In this document: in pieces, positions 28,091-37,481 of the stretch
Layout: every line of letters starts with the position of its first letter
Numbering within the stretch: position 1 is the first letter of the stretch
Source of the DNA: CAZHEV01 sp964531335 [NCBI: uncultured bacterium]
GTDB lineage: Bacteria; Eisenbacteria; RBG-16-71-46; CAZHEV01
Assembly (NCBI GenBank): GCA_964531335.1
Contig: CAZHEV010000002.1
Span: forward strand, 143,184-207,183
Length of the DNA: 64,000 bases
Direction of reading: 5' to 3'
Translations under genes and position numbers: made by a program
The notes under the pieces: generated by a model
Databases searched by the model: none
What the model saw: the letters and a program-made list of their open reading frames with translations, nothing else
What the model was told of the DNA's origin: nothing

Positions 28091-29689
28091 ATGAGAAGTG
28101 CAATGTTAAGGGTGACGATCATAGCGTGCCTGTGCGGTATGGTCGCGGTGCCGTCACTGGTGTGCTCTGCCCCGGTCTCGAGCGGTTCGATAACGTACGA
28201 GAACACGGAAATCCCTTCGCTATACTTCCTGGCGGTAGTGGACTTCGAAGTCTACGGGCCGGGGGACGCCGACAACCCGCTTGACCCGGGCGTGTATCCC
28301 AGTGTGAACACCGAGTACACATACGTGTACACGCTGTACAACGATGCCTCGAGTCTCGTTCCTCTTGACGGCCTCGACGTCGAGCTGGCCTCGGGAGTGA
28401 CGGTCACCGCCGCCGGCAGCATCGACGACGGCCTCTCCTCGACACCCGCGCCGTCCTCGATCACAATCGGCCCGACAATCCTTGGCTTCGACTTCTTCGA
28501 TCCCTTCATTATGCAGACGGAATCATCCGAGCAACTGTTCGTCATCGCTCCTTCGGCGCCGGGCGACGTAGTTTTGACGGTCGTGTTCGACGGCGTCTCG
28601 GAGGACGAGCTGGGGCTGGTCGCGGGCCCGGTCGCGTCGGGTGCCGTCTGCGGAAGCGTGGGGGCCTCTTGCTACGGCGACCCGGCGGCGCCGGCGCCCG
28701 GCATCACGGTCGATATCTTCAACATCGAGGGCGAGTTGGTGGCCACGGCCGACACGGACTCGGCCGGAGAGTTCTGTTTCGAGAACCTGGTGCCCGACGA
28801 CTATCTCCTCACGATGGTGGTGCCGTTGAGCTACGACGCGGACGTGGAGCAGGTCTGGCTCACGGTGCCGGCCGGCGAGACGGTCACCTATGAGTTCCTG
28901 CTCGTGTGCAAGGACATTGTCACGGAGCCGCGCACCATCGGGTTCTGGAAGCACCAGGTGGGCGTCGCGACCGGCGGAAAGGGCCGCGCTCAGATCGACG
29001 GGCCGACCCTGTGCGGGTATCTGGACCTGATAGAGGCCCGGTTCAACAACAACAGCCTCAATTCCGTAGCGATCTACGAGCCTCCGGCCTCCGGCCTCTG
29101 CGCCGACAAGCTCCTGGTCGCCCGTGACATACTGAAGCTTCAGGGGAAGGTCCCGATGGAGTGGCGCGCCAAGCAGCAGCTGCTGGCGCTCCTCTTCAAT
29201 GTCGCAAGCGAGAAGATAGGCCTTGCCGAGATAGTGAGCGATGACGGTGCCGTTCTATCCCAGGCGATCACCTTCTGCGACAACCTGATCGACGATCCGG
29301 CCGGGGATCACGAGCTGGCGAAGACCATAGCCGACGAGATCAACAACGGTCGGATGGTCCCGGCGGGGATGATCCCGCTCGACACGGATGTGATCTACTA
29401 CACCAGGCATATCGAGATGCTGAACGCAGCTCCCACCGTGTTCACGGTATCGACCAGGATCTCGTTCACTCTGCTGGGCGAGGGAAATGTACCGGTCGAT
29501 CTGAGGGTGTTCGACGTTACGGGCCGCCTGGTGAAGACCGTCGCGGACCGTGACTTCGGTCCGGGCACGCATTCGATAGTCTGGGACGGCCGGAGCGAGC
29601 ACGGCGCTCGTGTCCCGTCGGGCGTGTACTTCTACAGGCTGGAGACTCCTGTCGACGACGCCACGGGGAAGATGATCGTCAGGCGATAG
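28091..29689 (+). CDS. Secreted protein with carboxypeptidase-regulatory-like domain and FlgD-like tail
   Basis: A 532-residue exported protein. ATG 28091 follows AAAGGAG, and the signal peptide is about residues 1-28. An N-terminal beta domain contains GSIDDGLSSTPAPS and QLFVIAPSAPGDV, and a closely similar block occurs in the protein at 46243. Next is a CarboxypepD_reg/SdrD-B-like fold (ITVDIFNIEGELVATADTDSAG, then FCFENLVPDDYLLTM), followed by a helical stretch (TIGFWKHQVG, LLVARDILKLQGK). A FlgD/Ig module ends the protein (FDVTGRLVKTVADRDFGPG, VPSGVYFYRLE). Its function is unknown; it is probably a surface or secreted structural protein. Confidence 0.75.
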   Translation: MRSAMLRVTIIACLCGMVAVPSLVCSAPVSSGSITYENTEIPSLYFLAVVDFEVYGPGDADNPLDPGVYPSVNTEYTYVYTLYNDASSLVPLDGLDVELASGVTVTAAGSIDDGLSSTPAPSSITIGPTILGFDFFDPFIMQTESSEQLFVIAPSAPGDVVLTVVFDGVSEDELGLVAGPVASGAVCGSVGASCYGDPAAPAPGITVDIFNIEGELVATADTDSAGEFCFENLVPDDYLLTMVVPLSYDADVEQVWLTVPAGETVTYEFLLVCKDIVTEPRTIGFWKHQVGVATGGKGRAQIDGPTLCGYLDLIEARFNNNSLNSVAIYEPPASGLCADKLLVARDILKLQGKVPMEWRAKQQLLALLFNVASEKIGLAEIVSDDGAVLSQAITFCDNLIDDPAGDHELAKTIADEINNGRMVPAGMIPLDTDVIYYTRHIEMLNAAPTVFTVSTRISFTLLGEGNVPVDLRVFDVTGRLVKTVADRDFGPGTHSIVWDGRSEHGARVPSGVYFYRLETPVDDATGKMIVRR

Positions 29690-29796
29690 ACGGCAAGACG
29701 AGCGGCCGCATCCGCCCGCGGACGGATGACGGCGAGTTGGCGGCGCACGGAATCCGCGGCGCTTTCACGCGGCCGCCATATGGAAGTGGGCACGAA

Positions 29797-29831
29797 GGAA
29801 CGGGGGCCGGCCGAATGGCCGCCCCCGTTCC
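29797..29831. terminator. Strong bidirectional hairpin between convergent genes
   Basis: GGAACGGGGGC (29797-29807) pairs with GCCCCCGTTCC (29821-29831), and an inner GGCC/GGCC stem closes a GAAT loop. It lies between the forward gene ending at 29689 and the reverse regulator ending at 29902, so it probably stops transcription from both sides. No T tract follows. Confidence 0.55.
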
Positions 29832-29901
29832 GCGTCCTGTGGCCGTGCCCCCCCGCCGGGCCTGCGCCTGTCGCCCCTGCGTAGCGCAGCGGCGAGGGGG
29901 A

Positions 29902-31257
29902 TCAGTCGCGTGAGATGCCGTGGGCTTTCATCTTCTTGTACAGGTGGCTTCTCTCAAGCCCCAGGTCCTTGGCGGCCCTTGTCATGTGCCACTTGTTCCT
30001 TTCGAGGGCTCTGAGTATCTCCTCTCTCTCCATCTCTTTCATCGTGTCCCTTAGGGTCCTGTCGTTCACGTCGTGCCGCTCGGCCCGGGCGCCGGCCTTA
30101 GGGAGGGCGCGGGCCAGCTCGGAGGCCGCGACCTCTTTCCCCGGAAAGAGTATCGAGATCCTCTCCATGACGTTTCGCAGCTCGCGCACGTTTCCGGGCC
30201 AGGGGTACTCCTCGAGCGCCTCCGTCGCCTCGGGGGAGAGCCGCGGCGGGAGCCCGCCCTCGGTTTCGGCGAAGGCCGACAGGAAGTGCTCGGCCAGCGC
30301 GGGGATGTCGGCTCTTCTATCACGGAGCGGGGGAAGGTGAATCGGAACCACGTTGAGCCTGTGGAACAGATCGAGCCTGAACGTGCCCGCCCCCACCTCC
30401 GACTCCAGGTCCTTGTTGCTCGCGGCCAGCACCCTGACGTCCACCTTGATGGGCCTTCCTCCGCCCACGCGCTCGAACTCGCTCTCCTCCAGGACCCTGA
30501 GAAGCTTGGCCTGCATCGGGTGGGGCATGTCGCCGACCTCGTCGAGCAAGAGGGTGCCGCCGTCGGCTCTCTCGAACTTGCCGCTTCGAGCCTTGGAGGC
30601 ACCCGTGAATGCCCCCCGCTCGTGGCCGAAAAGCTCGCTCTCTATCAGCTCCGAGGGAACGGCCGCGCAGTTCACGGTAATGAACGGCCCTTCGCTTCTA
30701 GAGCTCTTCTCGTGAATGGCCCGGGCTACGAGCTCCTTGCCCGTGCCGCTCTCGCCTAGGATCAGGACTCTGGACGAGGTGGGAGCCGCCATCTCTATCA
30801 ACTCGAACAGCTCCCTCATGGGGCCGCTGCGGCCGACTATCGAGGGCCACTGCCCGGCGCGGTGTTTGAGCTCGCGGTTCTCCCGGGCGAGGCGGGCCAT
30901 GCGAAGAGCGTTCTCGACCGCCAGGAGAGTCTTCTCGCTTCCCAGGGGCTTTTCGAGAAAATCGTACGCCCCGGCCCTGGTCGCCTTGACAGCGGTCTCG
31001 ATGGTGCCGTAGGCCGACATCATCACCACGGGCAGGTCCCCGTCGGCTTCCTTCATCCGGCGCAGTATGGAGAGGCCGTCTTCGTCCGGCAGCTTCACGT
31101 CGAGCAGGACCAGATCGACCTCTTGCTTGTCCATGGTCTGGAAGGCCTCCGAGCCCGAGTTCGCCTCGAGAACCCCATAGCCCTCCATGCTTAGAAGCTG
31201 AGCGAGCGACGACGTTATGTTTCGCTCGTCGTCGACCACCAGCACGGTAGCTTTCAC
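29902..31257 (-). CDS. Sigma-54-dependent response regulator (NtrC/NtrX family)
   Basis: A 451-residue transcription activator. The receiver (about 1-120) has the DDE pocket and phosphoacceptor Asp in LVLLDVKLPDEDG. The AAA+ domain has GESGTGKE (Walker A), the ELFGHERGAFTGA sigma-54 contact loop and GGTLLLDEVGDMP. A Fis-type HTH ends the protein (RAAKDLGLERSHLYKKMKAHG). I place the start at GTG 31257 with AGGAGG 10 bases upstream. It is the likely partner of the histidine kinase gene 94 bp upstream in the same direction. The target promoter is unknown. Confidence 0.92.
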   Translation of the reverse strand: MKATVLVVDDERNITSSLAQLLSMEGYGVLEANSGSEAFQTMDKQEVDLVLLDVKLPDEDGLSILRRMKEADGDLPVVMMSAYGTIETAVKATRAGAYDFLEKPLGSEKTLLAVENALRMARLARENRELKHRAGQWPSIVGRSGPMRELFELIEMAAPTSSRVLILGESGTGKELVARAIHEKSSRSEGPFITVNCAAVPSELIESELFGHERGAFTGASKARSGKFERADGGTLLLDEVGDMPHPMQAKLLRVLEESEFERVGGGRPIKVDVRVLAASNKDLESEVGAGTFRLDLFHRLNVVPIHLPPLRDRRADIPALAEHFLSAFAETEGGLPPRLSPEATEALEEYPWPGNVRELRNVMERISILFPGKEVAASELARALPKAGARAERHDVNDRTLRDTMKEMEREEILRALERNKWHMTRAAKDLGLERSHLYKKMKAHGISRD

Positions 31258-31351
31258 CTGTTTGTAGCCTCCTGGCTCTAGACTTGGTCCGCGACGCGGC
31301 TCCCCCGGCGGGCGGAGATCGCGACAGCCGCTCGGTCGGCGCCTGCCGGAG

Positions 31352-33103
31352 TCACCGGGGCGTACCGGGCTTTGCACGCCGGATGGGCTCTCCGCCGGGT
31401 AGGCCGGCGGGGAGCAGGATAGTAAACGTGGATCCCTTGCCGGGCTCGCCGCTCACCTTGATCGTTCCTCCGTGATCCGTGATTATCTTCATGACTATGG
31501 CCAGGCCCAGCCCGGTTCCTCCCTTCTTGGTAGTATAGTAAGGTTCGAAGATCGATTCCAACTGATCCGGGTCCAGCCCCTTTCCGGTATCCCTCACGTC
31601 GATTCTCGCCCTGTCGGCCTTCCGGCCCGGCTCTTCCCCCGATCGCGCGAGCGCCACCGTCACCCGGCCGCCCTCGGAGCAGGCCTCGACGGCGTTCGCC
31701 ACGACATTGCCCAGCGCCCGTGAAAGCTGGTCCGGGTCTATACATGCCTCCACTTCCTCGGGGGGCGCTTCCAGGGTCACCTCCACGCCGGGGTTCGTAC
31801 TCTCGTGCAGCGCCACTACCCGCTCGGCCACAGGTCTCACGTCCTGCCTCACGAGGTTGGGGGCGGGCATTCTGGCAAGCTGCGAGAACTCGTCGACCAT
31901 CTTGCGCAGCCCGTCCACCTCTTCCCGCACGGTGTCCGTGGCCTTGGACAGCACGACGTCCAGGTCCGGCGCCCCTTTGGCGTGGCTTCTCTGGACGTTC
32001 TCGATGGAGAGCTGGATGGGGGACAGCGCGTTCTTGATCTCGTGGGCGATGCGGCGGGCCACCTCGCGCCACGCCGCGATTCTCTCCATGCGCGATATTA
32101 TCGCTCTGCTTTCTTTGAGATCGACCATCATGCTGTTGAATGCGGCGATCAGCCGGCCCATCTCGTCCTTTCCGCCCCCCGCCACCGGTGAGCTCAAGTC
32201 CCCCTCGGCGATCCGGCGGGCGCCGGCCGTGAGCCGCTCGAGTCTGCGGGTCGTGCCGCGCGCCATTACCGGCGCGGCTATCCAGGAAAAAAGAAGCGCC
32301 GCCGCGGTGGCTATGAGGAAAGCGCGACTCAGGGCGTCCGCGAGCCGCTGGAGCCGCGCTCTGGAGACGCCCACCAAGAACTTCGCCACAGGGACCTCGC
32401 CCGCGTGGGGGAGGTACACCTCGCGAAAAACGTGCGTCCTCGGCGAAACCGGCTTTCGCTCGCCCGCGTCGACGTAGCCCTCGGCTTCGCCTCCCCGCAG
32501 AGGCAACAGCATCACGCCCACGTCGAGAAGGTCCTTCAGCTCCCTCAGCTCGTCGGCGTCGACGTAGTAGCCGCCAAGGACGTGGAACTCGCTGCCGCCG
32601 ATCGTAACGGTGCGGGCGCTGACAAGGGACATGCGTTCGCGTCCCTTCACCTCGATGACCGCGGCCGCCGGAGCGCCCGAGGTTTCGCGCGCAAGATCGG
32701 CGGCCCCGGGGTGCGGGCGGCCGTAGTAGGCCTTCCAATGTGCGCTCGACAGCACGGTACCGTCGCCGTCCAGTATCTCCAACAAGTCCAGGTCCGTGCC
32801 TCCCGCGGACATCTGGGCCAGGCCCACGACCTCCGGGCTCGACGGATCATCCGCGCCCGAGGCGACGCCCGCCAGGGTCCTCCGTACGGCGGGCTCCCGC
32901 GAGATCGCCTCCACCGCGCGGGCCGCGTCCTTGCCGCGCAGCTCCAGGTAAGCGCCCACCCTGTCCGCGGCCTGGTCCGCCCTTTCCTCGAGCTCCGAGA
33001 CCAGGGCCGAGGAGGAAAGCCAGTAGGTGAGCGCGGTCACGAGAGAGACCACCACCAGGGACAGGGTGGAGAACATCAAGAGCAGCTTGGTCCTCAATCT
33101 CAT
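31352..33103 (-). CDS. NtrY-like membrane sensor histidine kinase
   Basis: A protein of about 583 residues with TM1 at about 8-30, an extracytoplasmic sensor region of roughly 220 residues, TM2 (AFLIATAAALLFSWIAAPVMA) and HAMP. A HisKA domain (ARRIAHEIKNALSPIQLSIENV, phosphorylated His) and an HATPase domain (NVVANAVEACSEGG, DTGKGLDPDQL, GGTGLGLAIVMKI) complete it. ATG 33103 begins a normal MRLRTKLLLMFS membrane start; a longer TTG form from 33175 is open. The layout and position before an NtrC-type regulator match NtrY/NtrX or AtoS/AtoC pairs. The signal is unknown. Confidence 0.9.
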   Translation of the reverse strand: MRLRTKLLLMFSTLSLVVVSLVTALTYWLSSSALVSELEERADQAADRVGAYLELRGKDAARAVEAISREPAVRRTLAGVASGADDPSSPEVVGLAQMSAGGTDLDLLEILDGDGTVLSSAHWKAYYGRPHPGAADLARETSGAPAAAVIEVKGRERMSLVSARTVTIGGSEFHVLGGYYVDADELRELKDLLDVGVMLLPLRGGEAEGYVDAGERKPVSPRTHVFREVYLPHAGEVPVAKFLVGVSRARLQRLADALSRAFLIATAAALLFSWIAAPVMARGTTRRLERLTAGARRIAEGDLSSPVAGGGKDEMGRLIAAFNSMMVDLKESRAIISRMERIAAWREVARRIAHEIKNALSPIQLSIENVQRSHAKGAPDLDVVLSKATDTVREEVDGLRKMVDEFSQLARMPAPNLVRQDVRPVAERVVALHESTNPGVEVTLEAPPEEVEACIDPDQLSRALGNVVANAVEACSEGGRVTVALARSGEEPGRKADRARIDVRDTGKGLDPDQLESIFEPYYTTKKGGTGLGLAIVMKIITDHGGTIKVSGEPGKGSTFTILLPAGLPGGEPIRRAKPGTPR

Positions 33104-33224
33104 TCGCTTGTCGCGTCCTTTCGCGAGGTCCGCCCCACCAATTCGCAGAAGGGCCAAGAGGGTGAACAAGGACAAGGGGGAGCAGACAGAGGTTTTTGAT
33201 TAGCCTAAGTTGACTCACGGCGAG

Positions 33225-33455
33225 TTAGAGGTCTTTCAAACGCTCAAGAAACTCCTCGTTGGAAATATCAAGAAGGCGAAGGTTGTTCTTCAATATGAAA
33301 ACTGGCACAGTGTCGTATTGGGGAACCACAAGCGGGCGAAGCAGTCCCGATTTCTTGTATATCTTGTGGCTGCCCTTTTGCCTGTCGAACCTACACCCAA
33401 CAGAAAGCAGGAACTTCTCAAAGTCGTCCGGCGGTATGGCGGTGAGTTTGGGCAC
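33225..33455 (-). CDS. hicA: HicA family toxin (mRNA interferase)
   Basis: A 76-residue dsRBD-like toxin: DDFEKFLLSVGCRFDRQKGSH, then KIYKK, VVPQYDTVPVFILKNNLRLLDI. The GSH motif holds the catalytic His of HicA ribonucleases. It starts 4 bases after the hicB stop codon, the antitoxin-first order. GC content is visibly lower than in the flanking genes, indicating acquisition. Confidence 0.85.
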   Translation of the reverse strand: MPKLTAIPPDDFEKFLLSVGCRFDRQKGSHKIYKKSGLLRPLVVPQYDTVPVFILKNNLRLLDISNEEFLERLKDL

Positions 33456-33459
33456 GCCT

Positions 33460-33756
33460 CTACTTGTGAGCTAGAAGTGAAACGGGTATCCGCTCATGCG
33501 TTATTTCCGGTGGAGCCCAAGCCGCCGAACTTCTCTTTGGCTTCGTCCACCCTAACGACTCAAGTAGAGCCTCTAGTGTTCCATCCTGAAGGCACTCAGT
33601 ATAGAGGATTTCGAAGGCCTCAACGAAATTCTTCTTCGCCTCATCCAGATTGAGACCACAAGTAGAAAGATCTAGTGCGGGTGAATAGACGACCAGCATA
33701 TCACCCTCTCGCAAGACCACTACATCAAGGTTGGTCTGTATCTTCACTCTAGCCAT
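33460..33756 (-). CDS. hicB: HicB-like antitoxin
   Basis: A 98-residue protein with the HicB partial RNase-H-like fold signature (VVVLREGDMLVVYSPALDLSTCG, NLDEAKKNFVEAFEILYTE). ATG 33756 is preceded by GGAGG eight bases upstream; an upstream in-frame TTG exists. It is expected to neutralise HicA and autoregulate the operon. No clear HTH or RHH DNA-binding tail is visible after residue 75. Confidence 0.8.
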   Translation of the reverse strand: MARVKIQTNLDVVVLREGDMLVVYSPALDLSTCGLNLDEAKKNFVEAFEILYTECLQDGTLEALLESLGWTKPKRSSAAWAPPEITHERIPVSLLAHK

Positions 33757-33775
33757 ATCTCCTACCTCCAAAGGA

Positions 33776-33804
33776 ATTATACCCTATTATTATGATCGGC
33801 TCAA
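33776..33804 (-). promoter_or_regulatory. hicBA promoter
   Basis: Reading on the minus strand: TTGAGC (33804-33799), 17 bp, and perfect TATAAT (33781-33776). Initiation would fall near 33769, leaving a very short leader that begins just before the GGAGG of hicB. Confidence 0.7.
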
Positions 33805-33883
33805 TCACAAACTCGGATCATATCAATCTTCGCGCCAATCTAAGCCTGGCAATCCCAAGCAGTTGAGGGCACAGGAGCTAGGC

Positions 33884-34006
33884 TCACTTCTTTGCCCTTG
33901 CCCTCTCGTAGTGGTCTAGTAGCAGCTTAATCGCATCTGAATACGTTGGTTTCTTCTTGTCTCCCCTTTCCAGCCTCTCGGCTCTCATTTCCGAGATTAT
34001 CCGCAT
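33884..34006 (-). pseudogene. Short ribbon-helix-helix-like remnant
   Basis: A 40-residue frame (MRIISEMRAERLERGDK, then KKPTYSDAIKLLLDHYERARAKK) resembles the C-terminal half of an RHH antitoxin, where a YSDAI segment begins the last helices. No ribosome-binding site precedes ATG 34006, and the similarity continues upstream only to the stop of the neighbouring gene. It looks like a truncated relic beside hicBA; a small functional protein cannot be excluded. Confidence 0.35.
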
Positions 34007-34026
34007 GAGGTGGGCGGATACTATCT

Positions 34027-35601
34027 CTATTCGCGCCGCTTGAGCTCGCCCCCGATCCAGGCCCAGGCCATGTCGGGAACGCCGGCCGTCACCGTCGCGG
34101 CCCAATGCAGATGCCGCGCGACAAGGACCGCCCTGTCGAGCTGGAACATCGGCAAGACCACGCCCTCGGCTTGTAGCCGTTCCAGTAGCTCCCTCTCCAG
34201 GCTCATCCGCTCGTATGGGGAACGATCCTTATCGTGCGCCAAGCCCGCTGCTGGAGCCGAGGCCGAGGGGATCTGCGTGTGAAGAAAATGCGAGGCCAGC
34301 CACACTTCGTCCTCGATCCAGCGCGGCGGATACCATAGCCCCAGAGAGAGATCGAACTCGCCGGCCGACAGCTTGTAACCCATTTCCTCTCTGCCGAGCT
34401 TTCGCAGGGTCACGTCGTACCCTGCGGCCAGAAGATCCACGTGAATGCGATCGGCGACCTCGCCGGCCACGCCGTGCCATCGAGGCGCGAGCAGGGTCAG
34501 CTTCGATCGCGCCCGCGGGGCGGGCTCGCGGCGGCCGGCTCCCTCTCCCGGCGCCACCTGTCCCCACGCCTCTCCGCCGGGCAGCACGCTTTGGGAGACG
34601 CTGCCGGCTCCGCCTATTATCGAGCGGAGAATGGACGCGCGATTTATCGCTTCGAAGAGCCGAAGGCGCTCCTCCTCGCTGTTCAAGGCGCCCCTCTCAC
34701 TATTGCAGAGAAGATACATGGCGTGCGATGAACGCTCGATGTGCGCCTCTCTAAACGCCGCCGCAAGGGAGGCGACCTCGGAACAGGGCGGCCCCGCGTA
34801 CAGGTCGAGCATGCCCGCCCGTGTCTCGATGGAGACGTCGTCGCAGCCCATGAGCTTCCACTCGACGCCGTCGAGAAACGGCCTCCCGTTGTGATGCCCC
34901 TCGAACGCGACGAGCTCGATCCGCCCGGAGGACGCTCCGGGCTTCACGGCGAAGGGCCCAGTGCCCGGGGAAGAGCCCAGCCTGGGCTCGTCGTGGAAGC
35001 GGCCGCCGGCCTTCGGGGCCTGCAAGACGGCGAGGGCCGGACATGACAGCACATCCGGAAGGTCCGGGATCGGAGAGCGGGTGCGGATAATGACGGTCCG
35101 CCCCCCGCGGCCGGGTGTCGTATTTTGAAATCCAGGCCCGCGCTCGGCGGCCGCGGGAGCGGGTGGGGCGTCTATCGAGACCACAGCACCCCGGTATCTC
35201 AACCAACGGCCGGCCAAGCCGGCCCTTGACTTGAGCAGCCGATTGAGGGAGTAGGCTACATCCGCGGCGGTCAGCGGACTTCCGTCGTGAAATGTGACGC
35301 CCTTTTTCAGGACCAGCCTCCATTCGGAACTGTCTCCGTCAGCGGACCATGATTCGACCAGCAAGGGGCTCGCTCCCTCGGGGGTGCTCTCGAACAGAGG
35401 CTCGTAGACTAGGTTTGAAATCATACACTCGTCCGGAAGTAGTGACTCGCAGGGCTCGAGCGTCCAGACCGGCTCTCCACCGCCGAGTGCGGCGACGCCC
35501 CCGTAGCGCGGTCTGGAAGCCGCGTTGAGGTTTGTGGCCGTGAGCATGGACGACAGCGCGGCGACAAGTATGAGCCGGCATGCAGGTCGGGACTTTTTCA
35601 T
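34027..35601 (-). CDS. Family-5 extracellular solute-binding protein (peptide/nickel type)
   Basis: A 524-residue exported binding protein. ATG 35601 has GGAG eight bases upstream, and a signal peptide covers about 1-28. Typical SBP_bac_5 segments are ECMISNLVYEPLFES, WRLVLKKGVTFHDGSPLTAADVAYSL, LGSSPGTGPFAVKP and YKLSAGEFDLSLGLWYPP. Family members deliver oligopeptides or metal chelates to ABC permeases. No permease or ATPase genes are adjacent, so it is an orphan here. The Asp/Trp-rich N-terminus gives no ligand clue. Confidence 0.85.
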   Translation of the reverse strand: MKKSRPACRLILVAALSSMLTATNLNAASRPRYGGVAALGGGEPVWTLEPCESLLPDECMISNLVYEPLFESTPEGASPLLVESWSADGDSSEWRLVLKKGVTFHDGSPLTAADVAYSLNRLLKSRAGLAGRWLRYRGAVVSIDAPPAPAAAERGPGFQNTTPGRGGRTVIIRTRSPIPDLPDVLSCPALAVLQAPKAGGRFHDEPRLGSSPGTGPFAVKPGASSGRIELVAFEGHHNGRPFLDGVEWKLMGCDDVSIETRAGMLDLYAGPPCSEVASLAAAFREAHIERSSHAMYLLCNSERGALNSEEERLRLFEAINRASILRSIIGGAGSVSQSVLPGGEAWGQVAPGEGAGRREPAPRARSKLTLLAPRWHGVAGEVADRIHVDLLAAGYDVTLRKLGREEMGYKLSAGEFDLSLGLWYPPRWIEDEVWLASHFLHTQIPSASAPAAGLAHDKDRSPYERMSLERELLERLQAEGVVLPMFQLDRAVLVARHLHWAATVTAGVPDMAWAWIGGELKRRE

Positions 35602-35683
35602 CGTGTGGTCTCCGTGTTTCGCTCGTGCGACGGCGCAGTGACATGCATCCAATGGCGGCCCGCGGCCCGACTCGGCAACGATC

Positions 35684-37309
35684 CTACCGGGACGAAGTGA
35701 GCATGAACAGGACTCGGCTGTCGCGGGAGCGCGGCCCCTTCCTGGTGACCGCGACCAGGTCGGGCAGGTCGTCTTCGTCCAGTCTTCCCGCCGACAGCGA
35801 CAGGACCGCTCCCGGAAGACCGTCGATCCTCCATGACTCTTCGAAATCCTCGCCCGTCCAGGAATAGAAGATTACGCTGTCGTCTACGCCGGGAGCCCCG
35901 GCCGGCGCAACTATTGCCTCCACCCTGCCGTCTCCGTCCATGTCGCAGACGGCCAGCGCGGACCCCGCGTTCAATATAGTGGATATCTCGCTCATGGAGC
36001 TGTCCCTCGCGGACACCTTCCCCCGCACCTCCGCCAGCAGGACCTCCGCGGTCCCATCCGCGCCCAGGTCAATTGTCTCCCATGAGTAGAATCCCGCATC
36101 GACGGGGGGCGAGGGCGAGACCAGGTAGTTGGTTCCCGCGACGTATCGGCAGGACCCCAGCAGGCCCGCCCACGGAAGCCAGTATGTCTCAGCTCGTTCC
36201 AGGTACGGCTGCCCCTTCGCCGCGTCCCTGCCCATCGTGAACGCCACAGGCCCGGCCAACCTGCTGCTCCATACGACAAGCTCGTTACTTCCGTCTCCAT
36301 CGGAGTCCATGTAGGCGGTTTCCGCCACAGGGTCGCGACACGGGACGCCCGGAGGGGGGCTCTCGATGGGACACGATAGCACCTTGACCGGACTGCCGAG
36401 ACCCGGGCTTATCGTGTAGAGGTCGACTGACCTCTCATGTACCAGACAGAGCGTTCTAAGCCCGTCGATCACGCGCGCCGCGAGCGCCGGTTCGCCGGTT
36501 GTAATCTCGAAGGCCGGGGAGAGCCCGGTCACGTACGATGATGCCGGGGCGAGGGGGCCCGGACGCTCGCCGGCCATGATGGATGCCAGCGCCGGGTCGA
36601 TCTCCACGGATGCTGTATACAGCATGACCGTCTCCGAGCCCTCCGCGTCGATGAGCCCCAGCGCGACATGAAGGGATTCGCCGCGGGCCTCGGCCCAGCC
36701 GGAGAGCGCGTGGGAGCAACCGGCCTCCGCCGCCTTCGATGCGAGCCCCTTTTCTCTGCTCCAGGGCCAGGCACCCTCCGGGGAGATATCCGGTCCGTCC
36801 AGCACCGTTACGTCGTGCGCCCTGTCGAGGGAAGAAAGCAGGTGCGACCTGAGCGCGTCGGTGACCGCTTTCGGTTTTCCGCCGATGCCTCCCACCAGAA
36901 CTCGAAGGTCGGGGACCGCTATCCGCACCCCGTCGCCTTCTCTTATGCCGTGCCTCCTGAGCCTATCCGTCCTTCTCAGGCGCGACCTTCCCGGGAACAC
37001 CTCCACGACCCTCGCGGCGGCTACCTCCAGTATCCCGCGCTGCACGGGGCGGTAGACCTCGGCCTCGAGCCCGGCCCTCAAACCGGCCTGGCTTCCGACG
37101 TCCACCATGAACCCGTTTCTGGAGACCTCGGTGACCGAGCCCACCTGCCGGCGCCTGTAGCCGGTCAACCGGGCCGCAAGCTCGTCCGCGACACTCGAAA
37201 CGGCGTCGGAGCCCGCCGCCGGCCCCGTGGCCTTTTCTCCGCCACAGGGCCAGGCTGATCCCATCAGCGTCAGCGCCGTTAATGAAGCCGCGAGTACGAT
37301 GTCTCTCAT
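35684..37309 (-). CDS. Exported FG-GAP repeat protein with FlgT-like motif
   Basis: A 541-residue protein. ATG 37309 is preceded by AGGGGG, and the signal peptide covers about residues 1-25. Around residues 50-90 a segment (VGSVTEVSRNGFMVDVGSQ, then GLRAGLEAEVYRP) resembles the C-terminal beta domain of FlgT-type outer membrane lipoproteins. The middle resembles a CsgG/nucleotide-binding-like alpha/beta region. The C-terminal half carries FG-GAP-like repeats (DSDGDGSNELVVW, DLGADGTAEVLL, DMDGDGRVEAIV). Whether it is periplasmic or surface-attached is unclear. The function is unknown. Confidence 0.65.
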   Translation of the reverse strand: MRDIVLAASLTALTLMGSAWPCGGEKATGPAAGSDAVSSVADELAARLTGYRRRQVGSVTEVSRNGFMVDVGSQAGLRAGLEAEVYRPVQRGILEVAAARVVEVFPGRSRLRRTDRLRRHGIREGDGVRIAVPDLRVLVGGIGGKPKAVTDALRSHLLSSLDRAHDVTVLDGPDISPEGAWPWSREKGLASKAAEAGCSHALSGWAEARGESLHVALGLIDAEGSETVMLYTASVEIDPALASIMAGERPGPLAPASSYVTGLSPAFEITTGEPALAARVIDGLRTLCLVHERSVDLYTISPGLGSPVKVLSCPIESPPPGVPCRDPVAETAYMDSDGDGSNELVVWSSRLAGPVAFTMGRDAAKGQPYLERAETYWLPWAGLLGSCRYVAGTNYLVSPSPPVDAGFYSWETIDLGADGTAEVLLAEVRGKVSARDSSMSEISTILNAGSALAVCDMDGDGRVEAIVAPAGAPGVDDSVIFYSWTGEDFEESWRIDGLPGAVLSLSAGRLDEDDLPDLVAVTRKGPRSRDSRVLFMLTSSR

Positions 37310-37481
37310 GGCGTATACCCCCTTCTCTCTTATGCTATATGGCGCTCTCGCGCCAGTCAACTTCCGGGAGCTCCCCTGGCGCGCCTTGTAATGGGCTCGA
37401 CCCGGCGGTAGGCTGGAGCGGTGAGAGCCGCCGTCAACGGAATTCCAGGTTTTCGAGAGATACGACATATCGGAGGGAAAG

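Noticed and set aside
28091-29689. FlgD-like C-terminal domain taken as evidence of a flagellar hook protein
   Set aside because: This Ig-like module is common on secreted proteins in FCB lineages; there are no flagellar genes in the window.
31278-32738. Long second minus-strand frame inside the histidine kinase gene
   Set aside because: Composition is Gly/Arg-dominated without motifs, while the overlapping frame carries intact HisKA and HATPase signatures.
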